Below are positions 27,914-36,687 of a DNA stretch of 64,000 nucleotides, one piece after another. How positions within the stretch are numbered: position 1 is the stretch's first letter; each line of letters opens with the position of its first letter. The notes beneath the pieces were generated by a model. The model worked only from the letters and a program-made list of their open reading frames with translations, made no database searches and had not been told where the DNA came from. The stretch is from Ornithinimicrobium flavum (GTDB lineage Bacteria; Actinomycetota; Actinomycetes; Actinomycetales; Dermatophilaceae), in NCBI RefSeq assembly GCF_004526345.1, contig NZ_CP038213.1, forward strand, positions 868,001-932,000, in the 5' to 3' direction. Both the position numbers and the translations under genes were made by a program.

Positions 27914-28410
27914 GTCAGGAGCGCCTCCCCGACGTCCCCGCGGTCGCGAGCATCGTCCCGATCCCCGTGCGGTGGTCTGACATGGACGCCTACGGTCACG
28001 TCAACAACGTGCAGTACCTCCGGATCTTCGAGGAGACCCGCGTCTACGTCTTCAAGGCCTGGTTCGGCCAGGACCGTGACCTCATCGACGAGGGCATGCT
28101 CGTGGTGTCCGCCGCGGTCGACTACCTCCTGCCGATGGAGTTCGCCTACGCCCCCGCCCGGGTGGGGGTGTGGTGCAGCGAGATCGGCGCCGCCTCCTTC
28201 GAGCTCTCCTACGCCGTGGCCGGACCGGAGGGGGACGACACGGTCTACGCCCGCGGCCGGACCGCGATGGTGGCCTACGACCTGCAGGACCAGCGCCCGC
28301 GACGGCTGGGCGGCCCCGAGCGGGACGCGCTCGGGCAGGTGCTGGCCGACCCACCGGTGCTGCGCAGCGAGCAGCGGGCGCTCAAGGCGCTGCGCCGGCG
28401 GCAGGGATGA
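27910..28410 (+). CDS. Hot-dog thioesterase (4HBT/YbgC type)
   Basis: 166 residues from ATG 27910, overlapping the regulator stop. The active-site block DMDAYGHVNNVQYLRI is typical of the YbgC/FadM group, with Asp as the likely nucleophile or base. Substrate is unknown; it may hydrolyse short or medium acyl-CoAs. It is translationally coupled on both sides, with the regulator and with the next gene. Confidence 0.88.
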   Translation: MSQERLPDVPAVASIVPIPVRWSDMDAYGHVNNVQYLRIFEETRVYVFKAWFGQDRDLIDEGMLVVSAAVDYLLPMEFAYAPARVGVWCSEIGAASFELSYAVAGPEGDDTVYARGRTAMVAYDLQDQRPRRLGGPERDALGQVLADPPVLRSEQRALKALRRRQG

Positions 28411-29057
28411 GCGGCGTCCTCACCTTCCCGGACGGGGAGTCGGTCGTGGACCTGGCGACCTTCGTCGGGAGGGCGCGCAACCTGGACGCCGACGGGGCCG
28501 TCCGGCTGCAGGCCGTCGGTGAGGTGCTCGCGGTCTGGGTATGCGTGCTGCCCGGCCAGGGCATCCTGCGCACCGGTCTGGTGCTGGGGCTGCGGACCAT
28601 GCGGCTGGCGGGGGAGCACCGCCTCGACGTGACCGTGCCCCTCGGGGCGCTCACGGACCGTTTCGCCCGCCGCGCCAGCACCGGCGACCCGGGGACGGCA
28701 CTGCCCGTCCCGCCCGGGGAGGTCGCCCCGCCCTGGGCCGCGGTCAGCCCGCCGCGGGGCGGGTGGGAGCCTGCCGGCACGATCGCCGTGGCCACGCTGC
28801 GGCAGGCCGCCCAGGACGGGATCGCCGAGGTGGCGCAGGGGGCGCCGGAGGGGTCCGGGTCGGCGGCCGTGGAGGCGCTTCGGCACCGGGTATGGGGTCG
28901 GCCGGTGGACCTGCGGGTCCCCGCGGGCACGGCGCTCGCCGTTCACGCCCTCGGCTTCGCCCCGGCCGGCCGGTCCGGGGACGCGGCGACGGTCCACCGC
29001 GCGGGCCCCTGGGTCCGGCTCTCGCTGCCGGCGGGGCACGTGCTGGCCCGCACCTGA
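28407..29057 (+). CDS. Uncharacterised protein coupled to the thioesterase
   Basis: 216 residues from ATG 28407, overlapping the thioesterase stop as ATGA. No domain was recognised. The N-terminal half has a beta-rich pattern (LTFPDGESVVDLATFVGRAR) and the C-terminal half repeated Ala/Gly/Pro segments ending in GPWVRLSLPAGHVLA. No signal peptide or membrane helix is seen. Coupling to regulator and thioesterase suggests a linked role. This pair is probably conserved in related actinobacteria, which a synteny search would show. Confidence 0.6.
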   Translation: MSGVLTFPDGESVVDLATFVGRARNLDADGAVRLQAVGEVLAVWVCVLPGQGILRTGLVLGLRTMRLAGEHRLDVTVPLGALTDRFARRASTGDPGTALPVPPGEVAPPWAAVSPPRGGWEPAGTIAVATLRQAAQDGIAEVAQGAPEGSGSAAVEALRHRVWGRPVDLRVPAGTALAVHALGFAPAGRSGDAATVHRAGPWVRLSLPAGHVLART

Positions 29058-29066
29058 GCGGGGCCC

Positions 29067-29600
29067 TCAGGCCGGGGGCCGCCTCAGGCTGGTGTCCGGA
29101 TGGAGCGCGACGAAGAGCGACCACGGCTCGGCGGAGGGGTCACGGGGCCGGTCGTGGAACTCCTGGAGCAGGGTGAAGAGGCGCTCGCGGAACTCGTCCA
29201 TCTCCTGCGGCGGGAGCCGCAGGCCCAGCCGCGTCATCCCCTGCCGCTCCGGGGGCACCTGGGCCACCTCGTCGAGGAAGGCCTGGAGCAGGGAGCTGCC
29301 CTGGGTCTGGGTGCGGGTGTACCACGACTTGCCGGTCGTGCGGTAGGGGATCTCCCGGGCGCCCCGTCGTCCCCGCCGGGGCTCGAGGGCCTGCAGGTAG
29401 CCGGTGTCCACCAGCGTGCGCACGTGGTGGAGGACGGACGCGGGGTGCCGCCCCAGCACCTCGGCGATCTCCCGGTTGGTGAGCGCCTCGTCGAGGCATA
29501 TCCGCAGGATCCGCAGACGCACGCCCGAGGCCAGCGCCCTGGCCTCGGCGTCGGTCGCCGGTCGTGGCTCGAAGGCCGCCTGCTGCGCCTGCTCACCCAT
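29067..29600 (-). CDS. ArsR-type winged-helix regulator
   Basis: 177 residues from ATG 29600. The helix-turn-helix is ALTNREIAEVLGRHPASVLH followed by HVRTLVDTGYLQALEPRRGR, as in DUF2087/ArsR-like padR relatives with a helical C-terminal effector part (LLQAFLDEVAQVPPE). No metal-binding cysteines are seen, so it is not a classic metal sensor. It is divergent from the MFS exporter with 63 bases between starts and a palindrome there, so it probably controls that exporter. Confidence 0.82.
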   Translation of the reverse strand: MGEQAQQAAFEPRPATDAEARALASGVRLRILRICLDEALTNREIAEVLGRHPASVLHHVRTLVDTGYLQALEPRRGRRGAREIPYRTTGKSWYTRTQTQGSSLLQAFLDEVAQVPPERQGMTRLGLRLPPQEMDEFRERLFTLLQEFHDRPRDPSAEPWSLFVALHPDTSLRRPPA

Positions 29601-29624
29601 GGCGGGGACGCTACCGCACACCAG

Positions 29625-29644
29625 TGATTGACAAAAGCCAATCA
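29625..29644. promoter_or_regulatory. Inverted repeat between regulator and MFS gene
   Basis: TGATTG (29625-29630) and CAATCA (29639-29644) form 6-base arms around an 8-base A-rich spacer in an otherwise GC-rich gap. A -35-like TTGACA overlaps the left arm at 29628-29633. Likely operator of the ArsR-type regulator, giving control of both divergent genes. Confidence 0.65.
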
Positions 29645-29663
29645 GTAGGCGGAGGATCGGCAG

Positions 29664-30947
29664 GTGAAGACCGGACCGACCCCTGCCGCACCCCCCGCCA
29701 GCCTCTGGCGGCACCACGACTTCCGGCTGCTGTGGGCCGGTGACACGGTCTCCGTCTTCGGCATGCAGTTCGTCGGCCTCGCGATGCCGCTGATGGCGGT
29801 GCAGCTCCTGCGCGCCGACGCCTTCCAGATGGGCCTGCTCGCCACCCTGCAGTCGTTGGCCTTCCTCCTCATCAGCCTTCCGGCCGGGGCCTGGGTCGAC
29901 CGGTGGCGCAAGAAGGGCGTTCTCGTCCTCGGGGACCTGCTGCGGGCGGTGCTCCTGCTCGCCCTGCCCGCGGCCTGGCTGCTGGACGCGCTGGCGATGT
30001 GGCAGCTCTACGTCGTCGCGACCCTGGTCGGGGTCGTCACCGTCTTCTTCGACGTGGCCAACCAGTCCTACCTGCCCGAGATCGTCCGCAGCGAGCAGAT
30101 CGGGGACGGCAACGGCAAGCTCCAGGCCAGTCAGCAGACCGCCATGGTCGTGGGGCCGGCCTCCGCCGCGGCGCTCGTCCGCCTGGTCGGCTCGCCCCTG
30201 ACGATCGCGGTCACCAGCGTGTGCATGGCCCTGTCCTCGCTCTTCGTCTCGCGCATCCGGCACCGCGAGCAGGCCCCCGACCCGGCCGCCCGGCGCCCCC
30301 TGGCCGTCGAGATCCGGGAGGGCCTGGCCTTCGTCCTCAGCCACCCGCTGCTGCGCCGGATCGTCGCCTGCACCGGCCTGACCAACCTGGCCAGCTCGGC
30401 GGTCTTCGCGCTCTTCGTGCTCTACGTCATCCGCACCCTGGGGCTGGCGGAGACGACCCTGGGCCTCATCATGTCGGTCGGGGCCGTGGGCGGGATCCTG
30501 GGAGCCGTCACCTCCTCCCACCTCACCCGGTTGGTGGGGGAGGGCAGGGTCATCCCGTTGGCCGCCGTCGTGGGGGCGGCGGCGGCCCTCAGCGCGCCGC
30601 TGGCCTCCGTCCTGCCCCCGGTGCCCACCCTGGTCACGGGCTGGTTCCTCATGAGCTGGGGCGTCGTGGTCTACAACGTCGCTCAGGTGAGCTTCCGCCA
30701 GCGCCTGTGCCCCAGGCCGCTCCTGGGGCGGATGAACGCCTCGATCCGCTTCCTCGTCTGGGGGCCCATGCCGGTCGGCGCCTTCCTCGGCGGACTGCTC
30801 GGTCGCGAGCTGGGCGTCGTGCAGGCGCTGTGGATCTTCTCCCTCGTGGGGCTGCTGGCGACGCTGCCGGTCCTGCTCTCGCCCCTGGTCACGATGCGGG
30901 AGCTGCCGCGCGAGCTGGACCGGTTGGCGCAGGAGGTCTCCGGGTGA
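29664..30947 (+). CDS. MFS exporter (EntS-like, DHA3 type)
   Basis: 427 residues from GTG 29664 with GGAGG upstream. About twelve membrane helices. The loop 2-3 motif reads AGAWVDRWRKKGVLV, and the opening LWRHHDFRLLWAGDTVSVFG is typical of the EntS/DHA3 group that exports siderophores or drugs. The substrate is not determinable. The adjacent divergent ArsR-type regulator suggests substrate-induced expression. Confidence 0.88.
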   Translation: MKTGPTPAAPPASLWRHHDFRLLWAGDTVSVFGMQFVGLAMPLMAVQLLRADAFQMGLLATLQSLAFLLISLPAGAWVDRWRKKGVLVLGDLLRAVLLLALPAAWLLDALAMWQLYVVATLVGVVTVFFDVANQSYLPEIVRSEQIGDGNGKLQASQQTAMVVGPASAAALVRLVGSPLTIAVTSVCMALSSLFVSRIRHREQAPDPAARRPLAVEIREGLAFVLSHPLLRRIVACTGLTNLASSAVFALFVLYVIRTLGLAETTLGLIMSVGAVGGILGAVTSSHLTRLVGEGRVIPLAAVVGAAAALSAPLASVLPPVPTLVTGWFLMSWGVVVYNVAQVSFRQRLCPRPLLGRMNASIRFLVWGPMPVGAFLGGLLGRELGVVQALWIFSLVGLLATLPVLLSPLVTMRELPRELDRLAQEVSG

Positions 30948-31063
30948 GCCGCGGGACCCGTCCCGCACCCGCTCCTCCCCCCGGCTGAGGGCCGGGTCCG
31001 AGCCGCACGCACCCACGGGCGGGACCGGCCCGACCGACCCGGCCGACCGCATACGCTGCCCGC

Positions 31064-32362
31064 ATGGACTCGGCCCTGCTGACGAATATGGCGCTCGTGC
31101 TGGTCTTCGTGCTGGTCGGAGGGGTCTTCGCCGCCACCGAGATGGCGATCGTCTCGCTGCGGCCGAGCCAGGTCGACGACATCGAACGATCCGGCGGCAG
31201 GGGGAGGCGGATCGCCGGCCTGGTGCGGGACCCCAACCGGTTCCTGTCCGCCGTGCAGGTGGGGGTGACGGTCGCGGGCTTCTTCTCCTCCGCCTTCGGC
31301 GGCGCCACCATCGCCCCCTACCTCTCCCGCTGGCTCCAGGGGCGCGGACTGGCCGCCGGCGTCGCCGACCCGCTGGCCCTCGTGCTCCTGACCCTGGTCA
31401 TCGCCTACCTGTCTCTCGTGCTGGGCGAGCTGGTGCCGAAGCGGCTGGCGATGCAGCGCTCGACGGCCTTCACCCGCGTCCTGGCCCCGCCGCTGGGGGT
31501 CTTCGCCACGCTCCTGACGCCGGTGATCAGACTGCTCTCGGTCTCGACCGACGTGGTGGTGCGGCTGCTGGGCGGTGACCCGTCGGCGAGCCGGGAGGAG
31601 ATGACCATCGAGGAGCTGCGCCGGGTGGTGGAGGACAACCGCGACCTGCGCCCCTACAGCCGGGAGATCCTCGCCGACGTCTTCCGGGCCAGCGAGCGGA
31701 CGCTCGGTGACGCGCTGCGGCCCCGGATCGACGTGGACTTCCTGCGGGCCACCAGCACGGTGCGCGAGATCGAGCCGCTGGTCGTGAGCACCGGGCGCAG
31801 CCGCTACCCCGTCATCGGGGAGTCCACGGACGACGTCCTCGGCTTCGTCCACGTGCGTGACCTGCTCACGGTCGGGCACGACCGCCGTGCCCACGTGCGG
31901 GTCGGCGACCTGTCGCGGGAGATCGTCGCCCTCCCGGTGACCAAACCGGTGCTGGCCTCGCTGGCCTACCTGCGGGGCGCCCAGGCGCACCTGGCGCTGG
32001 TCGTCGACGAGCACGGCGGGACCGAGGGGATCGTCACGATCGAGGACCTCGTGGAGGAGGTCGTGGGGGAGATCTACGACGAGTACGACACCGACCCGGA
32101 CCCCGAGGACGCGCTCGTCCGCGAGGGCGGGACCGCCCGGGTCCCCGGGAGCCTCATCGTCGAGGAGCTCGAGGACGCGCTCGGGCTCACCCTGCCGCGC
32201 GGCGGGTTCGAGACCGTGGCCGGCCTCGTGCTGGCCCGGCTGGGTCGGGTCGCCGAGGTGGGTGACGTCGTCGAGGTCGACGGCGCCCGGCTGGAGGTGG
32301 TCGCCGTGGAGGGTGCCCGGATCCGGGAGGTCCAGGTCACCCGGCAGCCCACGCAGGAGTAA
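31064..32362 (+). CDS. CNNM/CorC-family membrane protein (hemolysin C-like)
   Basis: 432 residues from ATG 31064. Order: DUF21 membrane domain with the first helix LVFVLVGGVFAATEMAIVSL and the conserved GELVPKRLAMQ; then a CBS pair (DVDFLRATSTVREIE, GIVTIEDLVEEVVGEIYDEY) and a C-terminal CorC/HlyC domain (VPGSLIVEELEDALGL). Members transport or sense Mg2+ or Co2+. The old name hemolysin C does not imply haemolysis. It ends 31 bases before a strong terminator. Confidence 0.92.
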   Translation: MDSALLTNMALVLVFVLVGGVFAATEMAIVSLRPSQVDDIERSGGRGRRIAGLVRDPNRFLSAVQVGVTVAGFFSSAFGGATIAPYLSRWLQGRGLAAGVADPLALVLLTLVIAYLSLVLGELVPKRLAMQRSTAFTRVLAPPLGVFATLLTPVIRLLSVSTDVVVRLLGGDPSASREEMTIEELRRVVEDNRDLRPYSREILADVFRASERTLGDALRPRIDVDFLRATSTVREIEPLVVSTGRSRYPVIGESTDDVLGFVHVRDLLTVGHDRRAHVRVGDLSREIVALPVTKPVLASLAYLRGAQAHLALVVDEHGGTEGIVTIEDLVEEVVGEIYDEYDTDPDPEDALVREGGTARVPGSLIVEELEDALGLTLPRGGFETVAGLVLARLGRVAEVGDVVEVDGARLEVVAVEGARIREVQVTRQPTQE

Positions 32363-32393
32363 CCGTAGGCCGGGACACCCGGCGCACGTCCGT

Positions 32394-32430
32394 GCACCGC
32401 AGGCACGGTCGTCGACCGTGCCTGCGGTGC
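32394..32430. terminator. Strong bidirectional hairpin
   Basis: A perfect 17-base stem (32394-32410 with 32414-32430) and a 3-base loop lie between the convergent CNNM and alpha-glucosidase genes. It is the strongest hairpin seen in the window. Confidence 0.85.
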
Positions 32431-32458
32431 ATGAGCGTGCCTGCCGGCGTCTCCGCCC

Positions 32459-34171
32459 TCAGGCCAGCCAGACGGTGGTGTCCTGGTGGATCGTGCCCCG
32501 GTGCAGCTGCCCGGAGCACACCAGCACCCGGAGGTCCTCCGGCAGGGTGACCGGCTCCTCCCCCAGGTTGGTCACCACCGTCACGGGGGTGCCGTCCTGC
32601 CGCGCGTTGCGGAAGGCCAGCACCTGCGGGGCGACGGGGACACCGCCCAGCTCCTCGAGCCACTCCAGGCCACCGACCCCCAGGTCGTGCTCGCGACGCA
32701 GCCGCAGCAGGGTGCGGTAGAGCTCCAGCGTCGAGCCGGGCACCCCCTGCTGGCGGTCCGCGGCAAACAGGCCGTAGAGGAGCGGCTGGGGCAGCCACGG
32801 CTCGGACTCCAGGCCGCCGCTGAAGCCGTAGGCCGGCTCGTCGGCGGACCAGGGCAGGGGGATCCGGCACCCGTCACGCCCGACCTCCTCGCCCTGGGTC
32901 CGGCGGAAGGCGGGGTCCTGGCGCACGTGCCCCGGCAGGGCCGTGTGCTCGGGCAGACCGAGCTCCTCGCCGTTGTAGAGGTAGGCGGAGCCGGGCAGGC
33001 CGAGCATCAGCGCGGTCGCGGCGCGGGCCCGGCGCAGGCCCAGGACGACGTTGGGCTGCACGGAGTCCGGGCCGATGCCGTTGGGGCGCTTGCCGTCCTG
33101 CACCAGGCCCAGGCGGGAGGCGTGGCGCACGACGTCGTGGTTGGACAGCACCCAGGTGGTCGGGGCACCGACCTCGTCCGCCGCCTCCAGGGAGCGGTCG
33201 ATGACGGTGCGCAGGTCCTCGGCGGTCCAGGGGTTCTCGAGGAAGTGGAAGTTGAAGGCCTGGTGCATCTCGTCGGGCCGCACGTAGCGCATGGTCCGGC
33301 GCTGGGTCGGCAGCCACGCCTCGGCCACGAGGATGCGGTCACGCTGCGGGTCACCCTCGGGGTTGTAGGAGTCCAGGACCTCGCGCCAGCCGCGGTAGAT
33401 CTCGTGGACGCCGTCCTGGTCCCACATCGGCCCCAGGTTGTGCTCGGCGTCGCCCTCGCCGCCGGCCATGACGGCCCTGTCCTCCCAGTCCGGCATCGCC
33501 GGGTCCTTCACCAGCGCGTGGGCCACGTCGACGCGGAAGCCGTCGACGCCCCGGTCCAGCCAGAAGCGGAGGATGGACAGGAACTCCTCGACGACCTCCG
33601 GGTGGTTCCAGTTGAGGTCGGGCTGCTTGGAGTCGAAGAGGTTGAGGTACCACTGCCCCGGCGCCCCGTCGGCCTCGGTCACGCGGGTCCAGGCACTGCC
33701 GCCGAAGACCGAGCGCCAGTTGGTGGGGGGCTCCGCGCCGCCCTCTCCCCGACCGTCCCGGAAGAGGTAGCGCTCCCGCTCGGGGGAGCCGGGGCCGGCC
33801 GCGAGGGCGGCCCGGAACCAGGCGTGCTCGTCGCTGGTGTGGTTGGGCACCAGGTCCACGACGACCCGGATCCCGAGCTCGTGCGCCCGGGCGATCAGGG
33901 TGTCGGCGTCGGCGAGGGTGCCGAAGAGCGGGTCGACGTCGCGGTAGTCGGCCACGTCATACCCCGCGTCGGCCATGGGGGAGACGTAGAAGGGGCTGAT
34001 CCAGATGGCGTCCACCCCCAGCCCGGCCAGGTAGGGCAGCCGCGAGGTGATGCCCGGCAGGTCACCGACGCCGTCGCCGTCGCTGTCGGCGAAGCTGCGG
34101 GGGTACACCTGGTAGATGACGGCGTGCCGCCACCAGGCGGACTCGGAGGACTCGGGGGAGTGGATGGTCAC
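32459..34171 (-). CDS. GH13 alpha-glucosidase / oligo-1,6-glucosidase
   Basis: About 570 residues from GTG 34171; an in-frame GTG at 34201 is also possible. The TIM barrel begins WWRHAVIYQVYPRSFADSDG. Conserved sites: VVDLVPNHTSDEHAWF, nucleophile in DGFRVDVAHALVKDP, acid/base in ILVAEAWLP and the transition-state Asp in VLSNHDVVRHASRLG. No signal peptide is seen, so it acts inside the cell on imported alpha-glucosides. It precedes no sugar transporter; malQ, 4 kb away, is the only other glucan gene here. Confidence 0.9.
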   Translation of the reverse strand: MTIHSPESSESAWWRHAVIYQVYPRSFADSDGDGVGDLPGITSRLPYLAGLGVDAIWISPFYVSPMADAGYDVADYRDVDPLFGTLADADTLIARAHELGIRVVVDLVPNHTSDEHAWFRAALAAGPGSPERERYLFRDGRGEGGAEPPTNWRSVFGGSAWTRVTEADGAPGQWYLNLFDSKQPDLNWNHPEVVEEFLSILRFWLDRGVDGFRVDVAHALVKDPAMPDWEDRAVMAGGEGDAEHNLGPMWDQDGVHEIYRGWREVLDSYNPEGDPQRDRILVAEAWLPTQRRTMRYVRPDEMHQAFNFHFLENPWTAEDLRTVIDRSLEAADEVGAPTTWVLSNHDVVRHASRLGLVQDGKRPNGIGPDSVQPNVVLGLRRARAATALMLGLPGSAYLYNGEELGLPEHTALPGHVRQDPAFRRTQGEEVGRDGCRIPLPWSADEPAYGFSGGLESEPWLPQPLLYGLFAADRQQGVPGSTLELYRTLLRLRREHDLGVGGLEWLEELGGVPVAPQVLAFRNARQDGTPVTVVTNLGEEPVTLPEDLRVLVCSGQLHRGTIHQDTTVWLA

Positions 34172-34211
34172 GCTGACCGAGGGTATGCGGACACCCGGCA
34201 CCGAGGGAAAC

Positions 34212-34676
34212 TCAGGCCTCGGGGTCCTCGAAGGTGTTGACCATCGCGTGCGCGGCGTGCGCCATGTAGGCGCGCATCTGGTGCTCGTCCATCGCGTCGA
34301 GCCGGTCGGCGATGGTGTCGATGGCGGTGTTCATGTGGTGCAGCCAGCGGTCGCGCTGCGTGGGCGTCACCCGGAACGGCATGTGCCGCATCCGCAGGCG
34401 CGGGTGGCCACGCTGGTCGGAGTAGGTCGTCGGGCCGCCCCAGTACTGCTCGAGGAACATCCGGAGCCGGACCTCGGCCGGGCCGAGGTCCTCCTCGGGG
34501 TACATGTCCCGCAGCGGCGGGTCCTGGGCCACGCCGCGGTAGAACTCGGCGACGAGCTGCACGAAGGTCTCGTGGCCGCCGACGCGCTCGTAGAAGGTGC
34601 GCTGGGGCACCATGCGCTCGCCCTCGGCGGGCGTGCCGGGGGCGGGCGGGGGACCGGGGTCGGGCTGGGCACTCAC
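34212..34676 (-). CDS. glbO: Group II truncated haemoglobin (trHbO)
   Basis: 154 residues from GTG 34676. The helix B Phe-Tyr pair is in AEFYRGVAQDPPLRDMYPEE, FLEQYWGGPTTYSDQRGHP is the signature of actinobacterial GlbO, and the proximal His is in RLRMRHMPFRVT. The 20 extra N-terminal residues are disordered and proline-rich. GlbO binds O2 tightly and is linked to respiration or protection from nitric oxide. It lies 40 bases upstream of the alpha-glucosidase on the same strand, probably cotranscribed without functional link. Confidence 0.92.
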   Translation of the reverse strand: MSAQPDPGPPPAPGTPAEGERMVPQRTFYERVGGHETFVQLVAEFYRGVAQDPPLRDMYPEEDLGPAEVRLRMFLEQYWGGPTTYSDQRGHPRLRMRHMPFRVTPTQRDRWLHHMNTAIDTIADRLDAMDEHQMRAYMAHAAHAMVNTFEDPEA

Positions 34677-34746
34677 CCGTCCAGTCTCTCAGGTCGGGCG
34701 CGTGCCGCTGTCCGGGGCGGGGGCCTGCCGGCACGGGCGGAGGGCC

Positions 34747-36687
34747 TCAGGACGTGTCCACCCCCAGCAGCTCGGCGGTGAAGCTGCCGGGGTCGTACCC
34801 CTCCACCTCGAGGACGATTTCGTCGCCCGGCTCGAGGGCATGGGCGAGGCTCCCGGTCACCAGCTGCGTGGTGCGCGCGTCGGACCAGGCCGTCCACCAG
34901 CCGTCCCGCGAGATCTGGTCGATCAGGGTGCTCCGTCCCTCGATCGTGATCCGGACCCGGCCGACGCCCTCGGTGGTGAAGGTGAGTGCCTGCGCCCCCG
35001 GGGCCATCGTCAGCGTCGCACGACCGTCCACCAGGTCGTCCTGGGTGACCGTCCGCTCGGCGACCATGTCCTCGGGGAAGACGGCGGCCAGCCGCTCCTG
35101 CGCAGCCGGCGGCGGTGCTGCGGCGGCGTGGTCGAACTCCTCGAATGGGACGACGATGTAGGCGCTCACCGTGCCGCTGCCGGTGCCGCTGCCGGTGCCG
35201 TCCCCCGCTCGGGTCCGGGGCAGGCTGGCCTGCACCTCGCCGTCGGTCTCGCGCAGGGCCTCGACGCCCACGACCGACTGCATCTCGAGGTTGAGCAGCG
35301 CCAGGTCGGGATCCCCGCAGGTGAGGCCGTCGTCGATCGGCCCACCGTCGACCGACACCGACGCCACCGGTGCGCCGGTGGCGCGAGCGCCGTCGCCCCC
35401 CGGACAGGTGACGACCCACGCGGTGGGCTCACCCCGCAGCTCCGCCGGGACCTCGAGGGTCTGCCAGGACCCGTCGGCCGGCAGCTCCCAGGTGGCCGCG
35501 TGGCGGAACCCGAGGTACCACTGCGGCAGGCCCCCTCCGCCGTCGGGCTCCCCGTCGGCGACCGGGGCCAGCGCGGCCGCCGGCTCGGCGACGTCGGTGA
35601 CGGCGACCTGCCACGGGAAGACCCCCATGACCGGCTGCACCGCGACCGTGACCGTCCGGGTCTGCCCCACCGGCGGGAGCAGCTCCGACGGCAGCTCCAG
35701 GGTGCGGTGCTGACCGGGGGTGAACACCTGCCATCCCCCGTCCCGCAGCTCCGGGTCCTGAGAGAACCAGCCCGCGGGGCCCTCGCCGTCGCCGTCGTCG
35801 GTGACCCGGACGCCGTCGACGAGCACCCGCAGGGTGCCGGGACCGCCGGCCCACAGCTGCAGCGTGCTGTCGGCGCTGATCGTCGCGGTGCCCGCGTGGA
35901 CGCCGCCGAGGGCGCCGGGGCCGCCCTGCGGTGCGTCTCGGAGGTCGACCGTCGTCGTCGGGCTGCCGGCATCGACGACCACGCTGTCCTCCGGCACCGC
36001 CGGCGGGGTGAGCGGAGGGTCCGGCACGGGCTGGTCGGGGTAGTCGCTGCGCGAGGACTCCTCGTAGACGGCCACGACCGCCTCGGCTCCTCGCGGGAGG
36101 TCGCCCTCCCACGTCGCCGAGAACGCTCCGCCGCCGTCCGGCGGCGGCAGCGGCACCGGCGTCACCACGGCGCCACCGTCGCGAGGTGCGCACGGGATCG
36201 TCACGGGGGACAGGGAGGAGACCGGGTCGGCGTCCAGCACGAGGGCCGGCCGCTGGATGGCCGGGTCGTCGGGCGCAGGACCGGCGTCGCACCACAGCAC
36301 GGCATACCGCTGGCCGCCGGGCGTCGAGGGATCCGGGGCGGGCACCTGCGCGCTCTCCTCCATGCTCAGCTCCTCGGCCTCGAGCAGCCGAAGACCGTCG
36401 GCGACCTCCGGCGGCTCACCGTCCGTCAGCACCCAGCCGTGCGAGACCGGGTCGCCCGGGTCGCCGGCAGGGAGGCTCGCGTCGGGGCCGTCGCCCAGAC
36501 CCTGCGTCAGCACCACCGCCGCGGCGGCCGCAGCGGCCACGCCCACGCCGTACCCCCAGAAGCGGCGGGTCCGTCGGGCCGAGCGCGCGGCCCGCAGGTC
36601 GGTGAGCAGGTCGGCGGGCGCGGGGGCGGGGTGCTCGTCGGCCATCTCCCGCAAGGTGGCCCTCAGGTCCTGGATCGTGGGTGCCAT
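34747..36687 (-). CDS. Large single-pass extracytoplasmic protein, probable ECF anti-sigma partner
   Basis: 646 residues from ATG 36687, overlapping the sigma factor stop by one base. Residues 1-42 are cytosolic and could bind the sigma factor (LRATLREMADEHPAPAPADL), followed by a membrane helix (WGYGVGVAAAAAAAVVLTQG) and about 580 outer residues. These are rich in Pro, Gly, Asp and Ser and contain beta-sandwich-like segments with no named domain, ending SFTAELLGVDTS. The gene pair order (sigma then membrane partner) suggests an anti-sigma factor, but the cytosolic part is short and no zinc anti-sigma motif is present. Function is inferred from context. Confidence 0.6.
   Translation of the reverse strand: MAPTIQDLRATLREMADEHPAPAPADLLTDLRAARSARRTRRFWGYGVGVAAAAAAAVVLTQGLGDGPDASLPAGDPGDPVSHGWVLTDGEPPEVADGLRLLEAEELSMEESAQVPAPDPSTPGGQRYAVLWCDAGPAPDDPAIQRPALVLDADPVSSLSPVTIPCAPRDGGAVVTPVPLPPPDGGGAFSATWEGDLPRGAEAVVAVYEESSRSDYPDQPVPDPPLTPPAVPEDSVVVDAGSPTTTVDLRDAPQGGPGALGGVHAGTATISADSTLQLWAGGPGTLRVLVDGVRVTDDGDGEGPAGWFSQDPELRDGGWQVFTPGQHRTLELPSELLPPVGQTRTVTVAVQPVMGVFPWQVAVTDVAEPAAALAPVADGEPDGGGGLPQWYLGFRHAATWELPADGSWQTLEVPAELRGEPTAWVVTCPGGDGARATGAPVASVSVDGGPIDDGLTCGDPDLALLNLEMQSVVGVEALRETDGEVQASLPRTRAGDGTGSGTGSGTVSAYIVVPFEEFDHAAAAPPPAAQERLAAVFPEDMVAERTVTQDDLVDGRATLTMAPGAQALTFTTEGVGRVRITIEGRSTLIDQISRDGWWTAWSDARTTQLVTGSLAHALEPGDEIVLEVEGYDPGSFTAELLGVDTS

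Noticed and set aside
31064..32362. Haemolysin toxin
   Set aside because: The family was once called hemolysin C, but the DUF21, CBS and CorC domains mark a divalent-cation transporter or sensor.
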